NCBI GenBank assembly: GCA_019261985.1
Contig: JAFAQY010000112.1
Span: 62,001 to 126,000 of the forward strand
Direction: 5' to 3'
Source of the DNA: Bryobacterales bacterium
GTDB lineage: Bacteria > Acidobacteriota > Terriglobia > Bryobacterales > Bryobacteraceae
DNA length: 64,000 bases
Below, piece after piece: positions 7,996-16,667 of this stretch (within the stretch, counting starts at the first letter, position 1; each line of letters begins with the position of its first letter). The translations under genes were made by a program, and so were the position numbers. The notes under the pieces are model-generated. The model saw nothing but the letters and a program-made list of their open reading frames with translations. It did not search any database and was not told the DNA's origin.

Positions 7996-8913
7996 ATGCA
8001 AAAGACACGCCGCCAGATCTTGAAAACTGCGATTGGAGGATTCGTGCTGGGCGCTCCCGCGCTTCGCCTATGTGCAGCGCCTCAGGCGGATACTTCTGGT
8101 AATGAAAAGCTCGCCGACGATCTCTTCATCATCCGCGTGCCGGGCGAAGCGGCCGTCGTCGCGCAGACCAGCAGCAACGGGGTTTTGCTGGTGGATGGCG
8201 GATCGGCGGCCGGCTCCGATGCCATTCTGAAAGCCGTGGCTGCGCTTCCAAATGGAAGCGCTAAGATTCACACTCTCTTCAACACCCACTGGCATCCCGA
8301 GCAGACCGGCTCCAACGAGAAGCTCGGCATGGCCGGGACCACGATTATCGCCCAGGAGAACACGCGCCTTTGGCTAGGCCAAAATATCACTTGGCCCTGG
8401 AACGGCAGAAAATTCAAAAAGCTGCCGAAGATCGCCCAGCCCAACAAAACTTTTTACGATAAAGGAACTCTCGATTCCGGGATCCGCTATGGCTATATCC
8501 CTGATGCGGCCCACACGGACGGCGATCTCTACGTGTTTTTCCCTCAGCAGAACGTCCTGGCGGTGGGCGACGCCGCATACGGGCAAGGCTGGCCCGTGGT
8601 GGATTACTGGACCGGAGGATGGATCGGCGGGATTGCGGGCGGACTTCAACGCATTCTGAGCATCGCGAACAAAGATACGAAAATCGTTCCCGCGGTTGGC
8701 CCTGTACTTGGCTATGCGGACATTACCGCGCAGGCGGACATGTACGGCATGATCTACGATCGTCTGAGCCAGATGCTGAACAAAGGCCGCGGCCCAACGG
8801 AAGCGGTTGAGGCCAAACCGGCGAAGGAATACGAGGCCAAGATGGGCAACCCGGATGAGTTCATTCGGCGGGCGTTTGAGAGCCTGTGGGCCTATCTTTC
8901 ACCGGATGCATAG
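7996..8913 (+). CDS. Metallo-beta-lactamase-fold protein with altered metal motif, exported
   Basis: A 305-residue MBL-fold hydrolase-like protein of unknown substrate. The N-terminus carries a twin-arginine-like export signal (TRRQILKTAIGGFVLGAPAL). The fold is recognisable by GVLLVDGGSA, the motif-2 region at residues 97-105 reading THWHPEQTG, the downstream PDAAHTDGDLYVFF (His173) and VLAVGDAAY (Asp192). The usual HxHxDH is changed: His98 and His100 are kept, but Asp and the third His are replaced by Glu102 and Gln103. The final VPAVGPVLGY also lacks the usual His. One or both metal sites may be lost or changed. A second, canonical MBL lies about 2.7 kb downstream. Confidence 0.8.
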   Translation: MQKTRRQILKTAIGGFVLGAPALRLCAAPQADTSGNEKLADDLFIIRVPGEAAVVAQTSSNGVLLVDGGSAAGSDAILKAVAALPNGSAKIHTLFNTHWHPEQTGSNEKLGMAGTTIIAQENTRLWLGQNITWPWNGRKFKKLPKIAQPNKTFYDKGTLDSGIRYGYIPDAAHTDGDLYVFFPQQNVLAVGDAAYGQGWPVVDYWTGGWIGGIAGGLQRILSIANKDTKIVPAVGPVLGYADITAQADMYGMIYDRLSQMLNKGRGPTEAVEAKPAKEYEAKMGNPDEFIRRAFESLWAYLSPDA

Positions 8914-9053
8914 GAGATCGCCGGCGGCGCATGCGTAGGCGCGGGCGCTCCCACCATTACGCCGGATGAGGTTCTTGCGCGGTATTCCGATGGCGTCCTT
9001 CGGTAGGCCGTCATAACCGGTACTCCATCACACACATCAGCACGTGGATCGTA

Positions 9054-9059
9054 TAAGAT
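9054..9059 (+). promoter_or_regulatory. Putative -10 element (TAAGAT), leaderless start at 9068
   Basis: TAAGAT within TATAAGAT is 8 nt before the ATG at 9068, the same arrangement as at 7982-7996. The only SD-like bases (AAGG) touch the ATG. This spacing is why the start at 9068 is preferred over the in-frame GTG at 9044 or the ATG at 9101. Confidence 0.45.
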
Positions 9060-9067
9060 ACCTAAGG

Positions 9068-11512
9068 ATGCAGCGAAATCTGCCACCATCTAACCCTGCC
9101 ATGCGACATCTTAAATACTCGATACCCCTATTCACGATCGTCTGCGCTATCGGCTTATTTACCGCATCCCATCCCAGCAAAGCGGCGGACTCCGCCGACG
9201 CGCAACTCGCCACCGTTAAGCAGTACTGCGTAAGCTGCCACAGCGACAAGCTAAAGACCGGAGGCGTGAGCTTCGAAGGCGCTACCGCCGCGAGCATCGC
9301 CCAGAATCCCGAGCTATTCGAGAAGGCAGTGCGCAAGCTTCGGGGGCGCGTGATGCCTCCTCCCGGTGCGAAGCAGCCGGACGGAAAAACCGTCGATTCC
9401 CTGGTAGCGTGGCTCGAAGATTCGCTCGACAAAGTTCCAACCCAGGCCTATATCACCGACAAGGAAGTGCTGCACCGGCTGAATCGCAAAGAGTACCAGA
9501 ACGTCGTCCGCGATCTTCTCTTCGTCGATGTCAACGCAGCCGATTTGCTGCCGCCCGACGACATCGCGCAGAATTTCGATAACATCGCGGCCGCCCTCCA
9601 GGTCTCACCGTCGTTTATTGAGCAGTACGTCCATGCGGCGCATAATGTTGCCGTGGAGGCGCTCGGCAGGCGCGATTCCCGCCCGCAGGGTTGGACCTTC
9701 AAGGCCGCTTCGGGAAACCAACTCACTCACGTTCCCGGACTGCCTCTTGGCACGCGAGGCGGCATTCTCGCCAACGTGGATCTACCCGCTGACGGCGAGT
9801 ATCGCATCAACATCGCCGACATGGCCACCCACATTTGGGGCAACGGAATGGAGTACGAGAACCCGCTTGTGGTGACGGTCGACAACAAGGTCGTCTATCA
9901 GACGGTGATCGGCGGCGAAGAAGACATGAAGCTTTACGATCAAGTGCAGAGCGGAGCGCTCGACCGCGTCAACGCCCGGCTGAAGAACATCAAATTCCAG
10001 GCAGCGGCCGGCCCGCACAAGATCGGTGTCACCTTCCGGCGCCAGAGCTTCGCCGAATCCGACGATCAGTTGCAGCAGTTCGCGCCCGGCGGCGGGCAGG
10101 ATCGCTCGTATCGTGTAAGCTCGTTCCAGCTTCTTGGCCCGTTCGATTCGAAGGGCCTAAGCTCGATGCCGAGCCGCGAACGCATCCTCACCTGCAACCC
10201 TGATAGAGACAAAACGAAGACTCCCGAGGCGTGCGCGAAGGAGATTTTCTCTCGCTTGGCCAAGCGAGCCTACCGGCGGCCCGCGACGAACGAAGATATT
10301 GACGAAATCATGCAATACTACGCCGACGGCGTTAAACAAGGCGGCTTCGAATCCGGCATTCGAGAAGGGATTACCGGAATACTCGCGAGCCCCTTCTTTC
10401 TCTATCGCGGCGAGCGCGTGCCGGCGGGGCTGAAGCCCGGCGACAAATACGCGATTACGGATCTGGAACTGGCATCGAAGCTTTCGTTCTTTTTATGGAA
10501 CTCGATTCCCGACGACGAACTGCTGGATCTAGCCGTCAAGAACAGGCTCAGCGATCCCGCGATCCTCAATAAACAGGTCGTGCGCATGCTTGCCGATCCG
10601 CGATCGAAGACGCTGGGCAGCAATTTCGCCTTTCAGTGGCTCGATATGAAGCGCCTCGACGATGTGGTTCCGGATAATGACGTGTTTCCCTATGCCTCCG
10701 GCCGGATGGACCCCCGGCAGGATTTCCGAACCGAACTGGCGCTCTTCGCCGATAGTATTTTCCGGGAGGATCGCAACGTTGTGGATCTCCTGCGCGCGAA
10801 GCATACGTACTTGAATGAGCGCGTTGCTCTGCAATACGGCATTACCGATGTGAAAGGCGATGAATTTAGACGCGTGGAACTGAAGGACTCCGTACGCTGG
10901 GGCTTGCTCGGCAAGGGGGCCATCCTGATGGCGGCCGCCTATCCCAACCGGACGTCCCCTGTCCTGCGCGGTGCATTTATCCTGGAGCACATCGAGGGCG
11001 TTCCGCCCGCAACTCCGCCGAAGGGCGTGCCGACGCTGGACGATAAAGATGTCGGCACCACGAAAGCGCTCACTGTCCGCCAAATGATGGCGAAGCACCG
11101 CGCCAACCCGTCGTGCTCGGCATGCCACACGATCATGGATCCGCTGGGCTTTGCGCTCGAGAACTTCGATGCGACGGGAATGTGGAGAGACAAGGACCGC
11201 TTTGCGAATACCGTGATCGATTCCGCGGGTGAGCTGCCGGACGGCACGAAGATCAATGGGCCCGACGACCTGCGCAACGCTCTACTTCGCCGTCCCGAAC
11301 AGTTCGTGCAGACGTTCACGGAAGCGCTTTTGACTTATGCGATGGGCCGCACGCGCGAGTACTACGACATGCCCACCGTTCGCAGGATCGTGCGCGAGAC
11401 CGCGGCGAACGATTACAAGTTTTCGGCCATCGTTCAGGCGGTCGTCAACACCGACCAGTTCAAGATGCGACGAGTGCCTCAGCCGGGGCCGGTGCAGAGC
11501 GCGAGTAGGTAA
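9068..11512 (+). CDS. DUF1592-type cytochrome-like secreted protein (DUF1587/1595/1592/1588/1585)
   Basis: Large exported protein of 814 residues, function unknown, of the planctomycete/acidobacterial multidomain family. After a signal sequence (LFTIVCAIGLFTASHP) a cytochrome-c-like N-domain carries CVSCH and KLRGRVMPPPGAKQPDG. Next come DUF1587 (HRLNRKEYQNVVRDLL), a carbohydrate-binding-like region, DUF1595 (AKRAYRRPATNEDID), DUF1592 (ASKLSFFLWNSIPDDELLDL), DUF1588 (NRTSPVLRGAFILEHIEGVP, then a second CSACH), and DUF1585 (LRRPEQFVQTFTEALLTYAM to the C-terminus). Such proteins are normally followed by a DUF1552 gene, as at 55979-59724, but here the partner is missing and the neighbours are two MBL-fold genes. 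Haem binding is likely; the enzymatic role is unknown. Confidence 0.85.
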   Translation: MQRNLPPSNPAMRHLKYSIPLFTIVCAIGLFTASHPSKAADSADAQLATVKQYCVSCHSDKLKTGGVSFEGATAASIAQNPELFEKAVRKLRGRVMPPPGAKQPDGKTVDSLVAWLEDSLDKVPTQAYITDKEVLHRLNRKEYQNVVRDLLFVDVNAADLLPPDDIAQNFDNIAAALQVSPSFIEQYVHAAHNVAVEALGRRDSRPQGWTFKAASGNQLTHVPGLPLGTRGGILANVDLPADGEYRINIADMATHIWGNGMEYENPLVVTVDNKVVYQTVIGGEEDMKLYDQVQSGALDRVNARLKNIKFQAAAGPHKIGVTFRRQSFAESDDQLQQFAPGGGQDRSYRVSSFQLLGPFDSKGLSSMPSRERILTCNPDRDKTKTPEACAKEIFSRLAKRAYRRPATNEDIDEIMQYYADGVKQGGFESGIREGITGILASPFFLYRGERVPAGLKPGDKYAITDLELASKLSFFLWNSIPDDELLDLAVKNRLSDPAILNKQVVRMLADPRSKTLGSNFAFQWLDMKRLDDVVPDNDVFPYASGRMDPRQDFRTELALFADSIFREDRNVVDLLRAKHTYLNERVALQYGITDVKGDEFRRVELKDSVRWGLLGKGAILMAAAYPNRTSPVLRGAFILEHIEGVPPATPPKGVPTLDDKDVGTTKALTVRQMMAKHRANPSCSACHTIMDPLGFALENFDATGMWRDKDRFANTVIDSAGELPDGTKINGPDDLRNALLRRPEQFVQTFTEALLTYAMGRTREYYDMPTVRRIVRETAANDYKFSAIVQAVVNTDQFKMRRVPQPGPVQSASR

Positions 11513-11622
11513 AGCAAAATACGTCTTCTCTCCGTCTTGTACGATGAGGCCACGTCTGTGGTGCGCGCCGTACAGCGCTCGAAGGCCAGTTCGGACGGTG
11601 TCGGAAATGTCAACGATCGTGA

Positions 11623-11628
11623 TATGAT
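11623..11628 (+). promoter_or_regulatory. Putative -10 element (TATGAT), leaderless start at 11638
   Basis: TATGAT lies 9 nt before the ATG at 11638 with no ribosome binding site in between. No -35 box was recognised at the usual distance. Confidence 0.45.
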
Positions 11629-11637
11629 TCCTCAGCC

Positions 11638-12477
11638 ATGAAAATCGCCTCGAGTCTGTTTCTGTTCGCCATCGCCGGTCCGGCGCTTTTCGCGCAAGGC
11701 AACCCTGATTGGCATGCCGCGTTCCCTGCTTTCAAGATCGCCGGGAACCTTTATTATGTGGGGACCGCGGACCTCGCTGTGTATTTGATCAACACTCCGC
11801 AAGGCAATATCCTGATCAACACGGATTTCAAGCAAGATGTCCCTACGATCAAGAAGAGCATTGAGCAGCTCGGCTTCAAATATGGCGACACGAAGATCGT
11901 TCTCATCAGCCACGCTCACGGCGACCATGACGAGGGCACGGAAGTAGTCAGGAAGGAAACCGGCGCCAAGTTGATGGTCATGGACGCGGACGTACCCGAG
12001 GAACAAAGCACCGCGAATGGCCGTCCCGGAGCGCACGTCGACCGCGTTCTGCACGACGGAGACACGGTGGAGCTCGGCGGGTCGAAACTGGTCGCGCATC
12101 TTACGCCCGGTCACACGAAGGGCTGCACGACTTGGACTATGCAGGTCCGCGACGGCGGGCGTCTATTGAACGCCGTGATCGTCGGCAGCCCGAATGTGAA
12201 CCCCGGCTACATTCTGGTGGGCAACAAAAATTACCCGCAGATCGCGGACGATTACGTGAAGACCTTCACCGTTCTGAAGAGCCTTCCTTGTGATCTCTTT
12301 CTCGGCGCGCACGGAGCTTATTTCGGCATGAAAGCAAAGTACGAAAAGATGAAGGCCGGCGGGGCAAATCCTTTCATCGATCCCGACGGCTACAAAGCTT
12401 ATGTCGCGGAGCGCGAGGATACATTCCGCAAGGAGTGGGCCCGGCAGCAGCAAAACCCGGGAAGCGCTGCTCGCTAG
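11638..12477 (+). CDS. Subclass B3 metallo-beta-lactamase candidate
   Basis: Predicted periplasmic zinc beta-lactamase of 279 residues. A signal peptide ends near FAQGN (residue 20). All six B3 zinc ligands are present: His92, His94, Asp96 and His97 in SHAHGDHDEG, His159 in TPGHTKGCTTWTM, and His225 in LGAHGAYF. B3-specific context is also present: NLYYVGTADLAVYLINT, ILINTDFKQDVPTIKKSIEQ and NVNPGYILVGNKNYPQIADD. Length and order match L1/CAU-1-like enzymes. Known family fact: B3 enzymes hydrolyse penicillins, cephalosporins and carbapenems, but many environmental homologues are untested. There is no BlaI-type palindrome upstream, so it appears not to be under the regulator at 60.4 kb. Confidence 0.85.
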   Translation: MKIASSLFLFAIAGPALFAQGNPDWHAAFPAFKIAGNLYYVGTADLAVYLINTPQGNILINTDFKQDVPTIKKSIEQLGFKYGDTKIVLISHAHGDHDEGTEVVRKETGAKLMVMDADVPEEQSTANGRPGAHVDRVLHDGDTVELGGSKLVAHLTPGHTKGCTTWTMQVRDGGRLLNAVIVGSPNVNPGYILVGNKNYPQIADDYVKTFTVLKSLPCDLFLGAHGAYFGMKAKYEKMKAGGANPFIDPDGYKAYVAEREDTFRKEWARQQQNPGSAAR

Positions 12478-12499
12478 CCGATCGAAAGTAGTGGCGCGG

Positions 12500-13771
12500 C
12501 TACGGCCGATTCAAATATTTCTGATATAACCGCGTGTGCCGGTTCGTCAGATCCACTTGCTTTCCCTTGATGAACAGCATCCTGACTTCGGTCTGCGTCT
12601 CCAAGGGATCGCCCGTCGTCAGCATCAGGTCCGCGAGTTTGCCCTTTTCAATCGATCCGATTTGATCGCGAACTCCCCAGATTTCGGCGGCATTGATCGT
12701 CACGGCTTTCAGTGCTTCTTCGTAAGGAAGTCCATATGCGACCGCCGTTGCGGCATTGTATGGCAGATTGCGGACGAACTCGTTATCGAATGTGCCAAAC
12801 GCAATCTTCAGGCCGGCGCGAAACGCCTCCGCCGGGAGAGTAAACGACGAGTCATAGGCATCGTCCTCGTTCAACGGTAAATCGAGCGTTGGGCCCAGGA
12901 TCACGGGGATGTTGCGCGCCTTCAGCTCAGGCGCCGTTTTGCCCCACTCGCGGGGATGCAGCAGCACCATCCGGACTTGCTGCCGTCCGGCAAATTGGAT
13001 CGCATCGCGGATGGCCTGCTCCCGCGCAGCCGAGATCGCCACCGGCAATTTGCCCTCGAGCACCGGCAGCATCGCTTCCATTTTGAGATCGGTCTTGAAC
13101 CCAGGCGCTCCCCCAACCTTCGCTATCCTGTATCGCCGCGCCTGGTCGAAAAAATCGTCGATTTGCTGAAGCTCGCGGTCGTAAACTCGCTTCGCTTCCG
13201 CGTATCCGGATGCCTGATTCGCTGGAAGCGAAGGGAATATTAAATGCAGCGCGGCGGAACGGTTCACCGCCAGCTCCTCCCAGGTCCAGCCATCCATATG
13301 AATAAGCGCTGCCTGCCCGGAAATGATCTGCCGCTCGCCTCCGGGCCGCGCATTCCCGTTCGAGGACGGAAAAGTCAGCACACTGGTAATTCCATTCGCG
13401 CGCGCGACCGGAAAATGTTCGCTCTCCGCGTTCACAGCCACCAGCGCTCTAAGCTGCGGCATGAAAACACCAAGCTCCGCGGTATCCACGGTTGCGCGAA
13501 CGTCGGAAACCTCTGCCAACCCAAGCTCGGTGCCCGAATCGATCATTCCCGGGTAGGCCCGCAGTCCTTTGCCATCGATGATTCGAAGGCCCTTCGACGG
13601 CACGATCTTCGATCCGATCTCAGCGATTTTTCCATCGACGACCAAAATGGCGCCGTCCTTGATGGACGCGTTAACCACTGCATACACATCGACGTTGCGC
13701 AGCAGAAACGTATCTGTATCGCCGGCCCAAACAGCGGCAGAGAAAATCGCAAATACCGTGAGCGGCCTCAC
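12500..13771 (-). CDS. Amidohydrolase-family protein lacking the HxH metal motif (third of three)
   Basis: Exported 423-residue member of the imidazolonepropionase-like amidohydrolase group (PF01979). The signal peptide is short (LTVFAIFSAAVWAG). The beta-sandwich and start of the barrel are seen in ILVVDGKIAEIGSKIVPSKG and YPGMIDSGTELGLAEVSD. At the place where active enzymes have HxH, this protein has GTE, and the late Asp region reads LKIAFGTFDNEFV. The C-terminal block LKAVTINAAEIWGVRDQIGS followed by KGKLADLMLTTGDPLE is intact. It overlaps the previous gene by 4 nt. Catalytic loss or a different metal site is inferred; a structural or substrate-binding role beside the second gene is possible. 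Confidence 0.8.
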   Translation of the reverse strand: MRPLTVFAIFSAAVWAGDTDTFLLRNVDVYAVVNASIKDGAILVVDGKIAEIGSKIVPSKGLRIIDGKGLRAYPGMIDSGTELGLAEVSDVRATVDTAELGVFMPQLRALVAVNAESEHFPVARANGITSVLTFPSSNGNARPGGERQIISGQAALIHMDGWTWEELAVNRSAALHLIFPSLPANQASGYAEAKRVYDRELQQIDDFFDQARRYRIAKVGGAPGFKTDLKMEAMLPVLEGKLPVAISAAREQAIRDAIQFAGRQQVRMVLLHPREWGKTAPELKARNIPVILGPTLDLPLNEDDAYDSSFTLPAEAFRAGLKIAFGTFDNEFVRNLPYNAATAVAYGLPYEEALKAVTINAAEIWGVRDQIGSIEKGKLADLMLTTGDPLETQTEVRMLFIKGKQVDLTNRHTRLYQKYLNRP

Positions 13772-15063
13772 TTGGGCGTTTTTTCCTTATCCAAGAGCTT
13801 CTGTTTTTCGGCCGCCCGCAGCGGCTGCGCGTTCACTTCCGTGTCGCGGTCGAAATAAATCGTGCCATCGATCAACACTTTCTGAACCTTGGCGTAATTC
13901 GACAGAGGATGTTTGTCATAGATCACAAGATCGGCATCTTTGCCCGGCTCAATCGACCCCACGCGATTATCGATCCCGAGCTGCTTCGCCGGATTGAGCG
14001 TGATCATCGCGAGGGCGTCCGTCTCGCTTAGGCCGCCGTACTTCATCACCTTCGCCGCCTCGGTATTGAGGTGGCGCATTAGCTCGGCATCATCGCTATG
14101 AAGGCTCACCAGAACCCCCTTGTTCTGTAGAATGGCCGCGTTGAACGGGATGGCATCGAACGCCTCCACCTTGTAGGACCACCAATCGCTGAAGGTCGAA
14201 ACACCCGCGCCGTGAGCGGCGATTTCCTTGGCCACCTTATATCCCTCCAGCGCATGCTGCAGGGTGCGAATCTTGAAACCGTATTCGTCCGCCACGCGCA
14301 GCAGCATCAGGATTTCGTCTGCGCGATAGCTGTGGGCGTGTACGTAGCGTTTGCCTTCGAGAACTTCCTTTAGAGATTCCAACTTGAGGTCCTTGCGCGG
14401 GGGCATGCGATGCTCACCGTTGCTGACCGCCGCGTTGTACGCATCCCATTCGGCCTTATACGCTTTGGCTTCGATGAAGGCGTCGCGAATCGTGTCCTCG
14501 ATGCCCATTCGCGTGGCCGGATATCGCGCGGCGGCGTTGCCTACAGGACTTCCCGATCGCTTTGGATTCTCCCCCAGCGCGAACTTCAGCCCCGGAGTCG
14601 CGCCCGCAAAGATCATCTCCCCGGCGCTGCGGCCCCAGCGTAGCTTCACTACGACTGTCTGCCCACCCACCGCGTTTGAAGACCCGTGCAATACATTCGC
14701 CGTGGTGACGCCTCCGGCTACCGCGCGATATATGTTGATGTCCTCCGGGTCGATGACATCTTTGATGTTCACCATCGATGACACCGAAACGCTGCTTTCG
14801 TTCACGTTGCCATCCACCGCGATATGGGTGTGACAGTCAATAATGCCCGGCATCACGAAGCCGCCGCGGGCATCGATCACGTCGGTTCCGGCGGGCGCTT
14901 GGATTTGCTCGCCGACTTCGGCGATCTTTCCGTCGCGGACCAGCACGGAACCTTTCAGGCTCCCTTTGGATACAGTCAGAACGGTCGCGTTGCGAATCAA
15001 AATCGTTTGCGCGCCCAGGCGGGCAGCCAGACAAAGCGCGGCAATCGACAACAGACGCTTCAT
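13768..15063 (-). CDS. Amidohydrolase (imidazolonepropionase-like), catalytic member of the trio
   Basis: Exported 431-residue amidohydrolase, the one member of the three-gene set that keeps the HxH metal motif (MPGIIDCHTHIAV, about residues 72-84). Other family points are a signal peptide (LLSIAALCLAARLGAQ), ARGGF before the motif, His-containing blocks KRYVHAHSYRADEILML and HALEGYKVAKEIAAHGAG, and the late Asp in VSLHSDDAELMRH. The ending LNPAKQLGIDNRVGSIEPGK then DADLVIYDKHPL is typical. It overlaps its neighbours by 4 nt on both sides, so the three are translationally coupled. Periplasmic hydrolysis of a cyclic amide or dipeptide-like substrate is plausible; the actual substrate is unknown. 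Confidence 0.85.
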   Translation of the reverse strand: MKRLLSIAALCLAARLGAQTILIRNATVLTVSKGSLKGSVLVRDGKIAEVGEQIQAPAGTDVIDARGGFVMPGIIDCHTHIAVDGNVNESSVSVSSMVNIKDVIDPEDINIYRAVAGGVTTANVLHGSSNAVGGQTVVVKLRWGRSAGEMIFAGATPGLKFALGENPKRSGSPVGNAAARYPATRMGIEDTIRDAFIEAKAYKAEWDAYNAAVSNGEHRMPPRKDLKLESLKEVLEGKRYVHAHSYRADEILMLLRVADEYGFKIRTLQHALEGYKVAKEIAAHGAGVSTFSDWWSYKVEAFDAIPFNAAILQNKGVLVSLHSDDAELMRHLNTEAAKVMKYGGLSETDALAMITLNPAKQLGIDNRVGSIEPGKDADLVIYDKHPLSNYAKVQKVLIDGTIYFDRDTEVNAQPLRAAEKQKLLDKEKTPK

Positions 15064-16448
15064 CGCTCATTCCCGCGGTTCGTCACCGGTCCACGCCCGC
15101 CAGGAGCTGTCGTTTCCGGCGCAGTCAGAAACCGCTTGCCGTCGACGAACACCATCTCGATTCGGGTGTTGTCGTCGAACAGTTCGCCACGGGTCACCAC
15201 CAAATTCGCGATCTTGCCCTTGTCAATCGACCCGAGGCGGTCAGCCACGCCGTAAATCTCGGCCGGCGCCAGCGTTAATGCCCTGACAGCTTCGGAGCGC
15301 GGTAAGCCTGCACCGATCGCTTTCTTAATGGCCTTCTGCAGATCGCGAGGCTGATCCAACCCGCCGGAATAAAACGCGAACTTGACTTTGGCCTTCGCGA
15401 GCTCGGCCGCAGTCGAGGGCGCGCGATCCCGCATTTCGAGCACGCGCGCGTTCTCCGGCTGGTCCGGATTCGTGTCCGGCCCCCGCTCCGGCCATCTGAG
15501 ATTCACCAGCACCGGCGCGCCCGCTTTCTTTAAAAGATCAATCGAGCGATATCCCTCCTGCATTCCGTAAAGAATTGCCGGCTGGCCCAGCTCCGCCGCG
15601 AAATTCTGCATGCGGTCGATCTCCACTCTTCGGTTCGCAGGCAACAGAATACGCTTAGATTCAAGAACCCCTTCAAGCGCGCGGTCGTAATCCGGCCGGC
15701 GAATGCCGCGCGGTTCGCGCTGGTAGGCCTCCTTCAAGGCTGCGTAGCGTCCCGCATCCAAGTAGACTTGCCGAATGTAAGCGATTGTCCCCATCAGCGC
15801 GGCAGGAAAACCGCTGGCCGCCTGGGACATGGTCAAAAACTGTCCGATGCGAGGGGCGAGCACCATGTCGCCAGCCCTTTCGCCTGCCAGATTGACAATA
15901 GAGCCCTGGCCGCAAAAAATCCCGCGCATCGGAAATACGGCGGCCGTCGTGAATCCGGCACTGCGTGCGCGCTCCAGGCGTGGATCGCTGGGCTGCAGCT
16001 CATCGGCGGCTTTTACCCAGGTGGTGGCGCCGGGGCGGTCCTCCGGACCGCGTCCTCCGCGCCCCATGCCGCCGGGACTCAGATTCTGGGGCATGCCCCA
16101 GTTACTTGCGCCATCGATCAGGCCGGGGTAGACGTTTAAGCCCTCGCCCTCGATGATCCATGCATCCGCCGGACTCGCTACCTCCGGCCCAACGGCTTCA
16201 ATGAGTCCGCTTCGGAGCACGACGGTTCCCTTCCGCAGCGTGGGACCGCTCACGGTAACGACGGTCGCGTCGCGAATCGCGATGGCTTGCTGCGCGCTTG
16301 CAAAGGCTCCAAAACCTAAAACCCAACATAGGGCTGGCACGGCAATACATCCTGCAAACGGACGTCGAGGGTACTGCGGCCCCGGGCTCTTCAATACTGG
16401 CGCGTTCCGGAGAAGCGCCAAAACCGCCCGGCGGCGATTACGTTCCAT
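15060..16448 (-). CDS. Amidohydrolase-family protein lacking the HxH motif (first of three)
   Basis: First gene of the trio, about 462 residues from the ATG at 16446-16448; the open frame extends up to 16586 but the upstream part looks non-coding. An N-terminal hydrophobic segment (FAGCIAVPALCWVLGFGAFA) directs export. The family beta-sandwich is seen in AIRDATVVTVSGPTLRKGTV. Where HxH is expected the sequence reads VYPGLIDGASNWGMPQNL, so the first metal motif is absent. A Gly/Arg-rich loop, GGMGRGGRGPEDRPG, is unusual for the family. The C-terminus keeps RALTLAPAEIYGVADRLGSI and KGKIANLVVTRGELFDDNTR. Its stop overlaps the next start by 4 nt. Inference: a non-catalytic or altered paralogue. 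Confidence 0.75.
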   Translation of the reverse strand: MERNRRRAVLALLRNAPVLKSPGPQYPRRPFAGCIAVPALCWVLGFGAFASAQQAIAIRDATVVTVSGPTLRKGTVVLRSGLIEAVGPEVASPADAWIIEGEGLNVYPGLIDGASNWGMPQNLSPGGMGRGGRGPEDRPGATTWVKAADELQPSDPRLERARSAGFTTAAVFPMRGIFCGQGSIVNLAGERAGDMVLAPRIGQFLTMSQAASGFPAALMGTIAYIRQVYLDAGRYAALKEAYQREPRGIRRPDYDRALEGVLESKRILLPANRRVEIDRMQNFAAELGQPAILYGMQEGYRSIDLLKKAGAPVLVNLRWPERGPDTNPDQPENARVLEMRDRAPSTAAELAKAKVKFAFYSGGLDQPRDLQKAIKKAIGAGLPRSEAVRALTLAPAEIYGVADRLGSIDKGKIANLVVTRGELFDDNTRIEMVFVDGKRFLTAPETTAPGGRGPVTNRGNER

Positions 16449-16667
16449 TGTTTCAGTATGCCGCAGGTATAAAAGCTGCATCCGGGCTGACGCCTTGGGC
16501 AGGCAGTTGGTAAGCGTCTCGTGAACTCTCGTGAACCGCTCTTTCCAACGCTCCTGCCGGCGCTGCATTGTGGTTTCATGAGTCAAGCCGCACCACGAAT
16601 ATCGCCTGCAAGAGAAGACGGCTTAACGATGGACAGTATTGTTGCGGAGCACAAGAAGTTTCGCGCG

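Noticed and set aside
11500-11640. Control of the B3 beta-lactamase by the BlaI repressor at 60.4 kb
   Set aside because: No TACTAAAT/ATTTAGTA-like palindrome is found upstream of 11638, and the BlaR1 homologue lacks the penicillin sensor.
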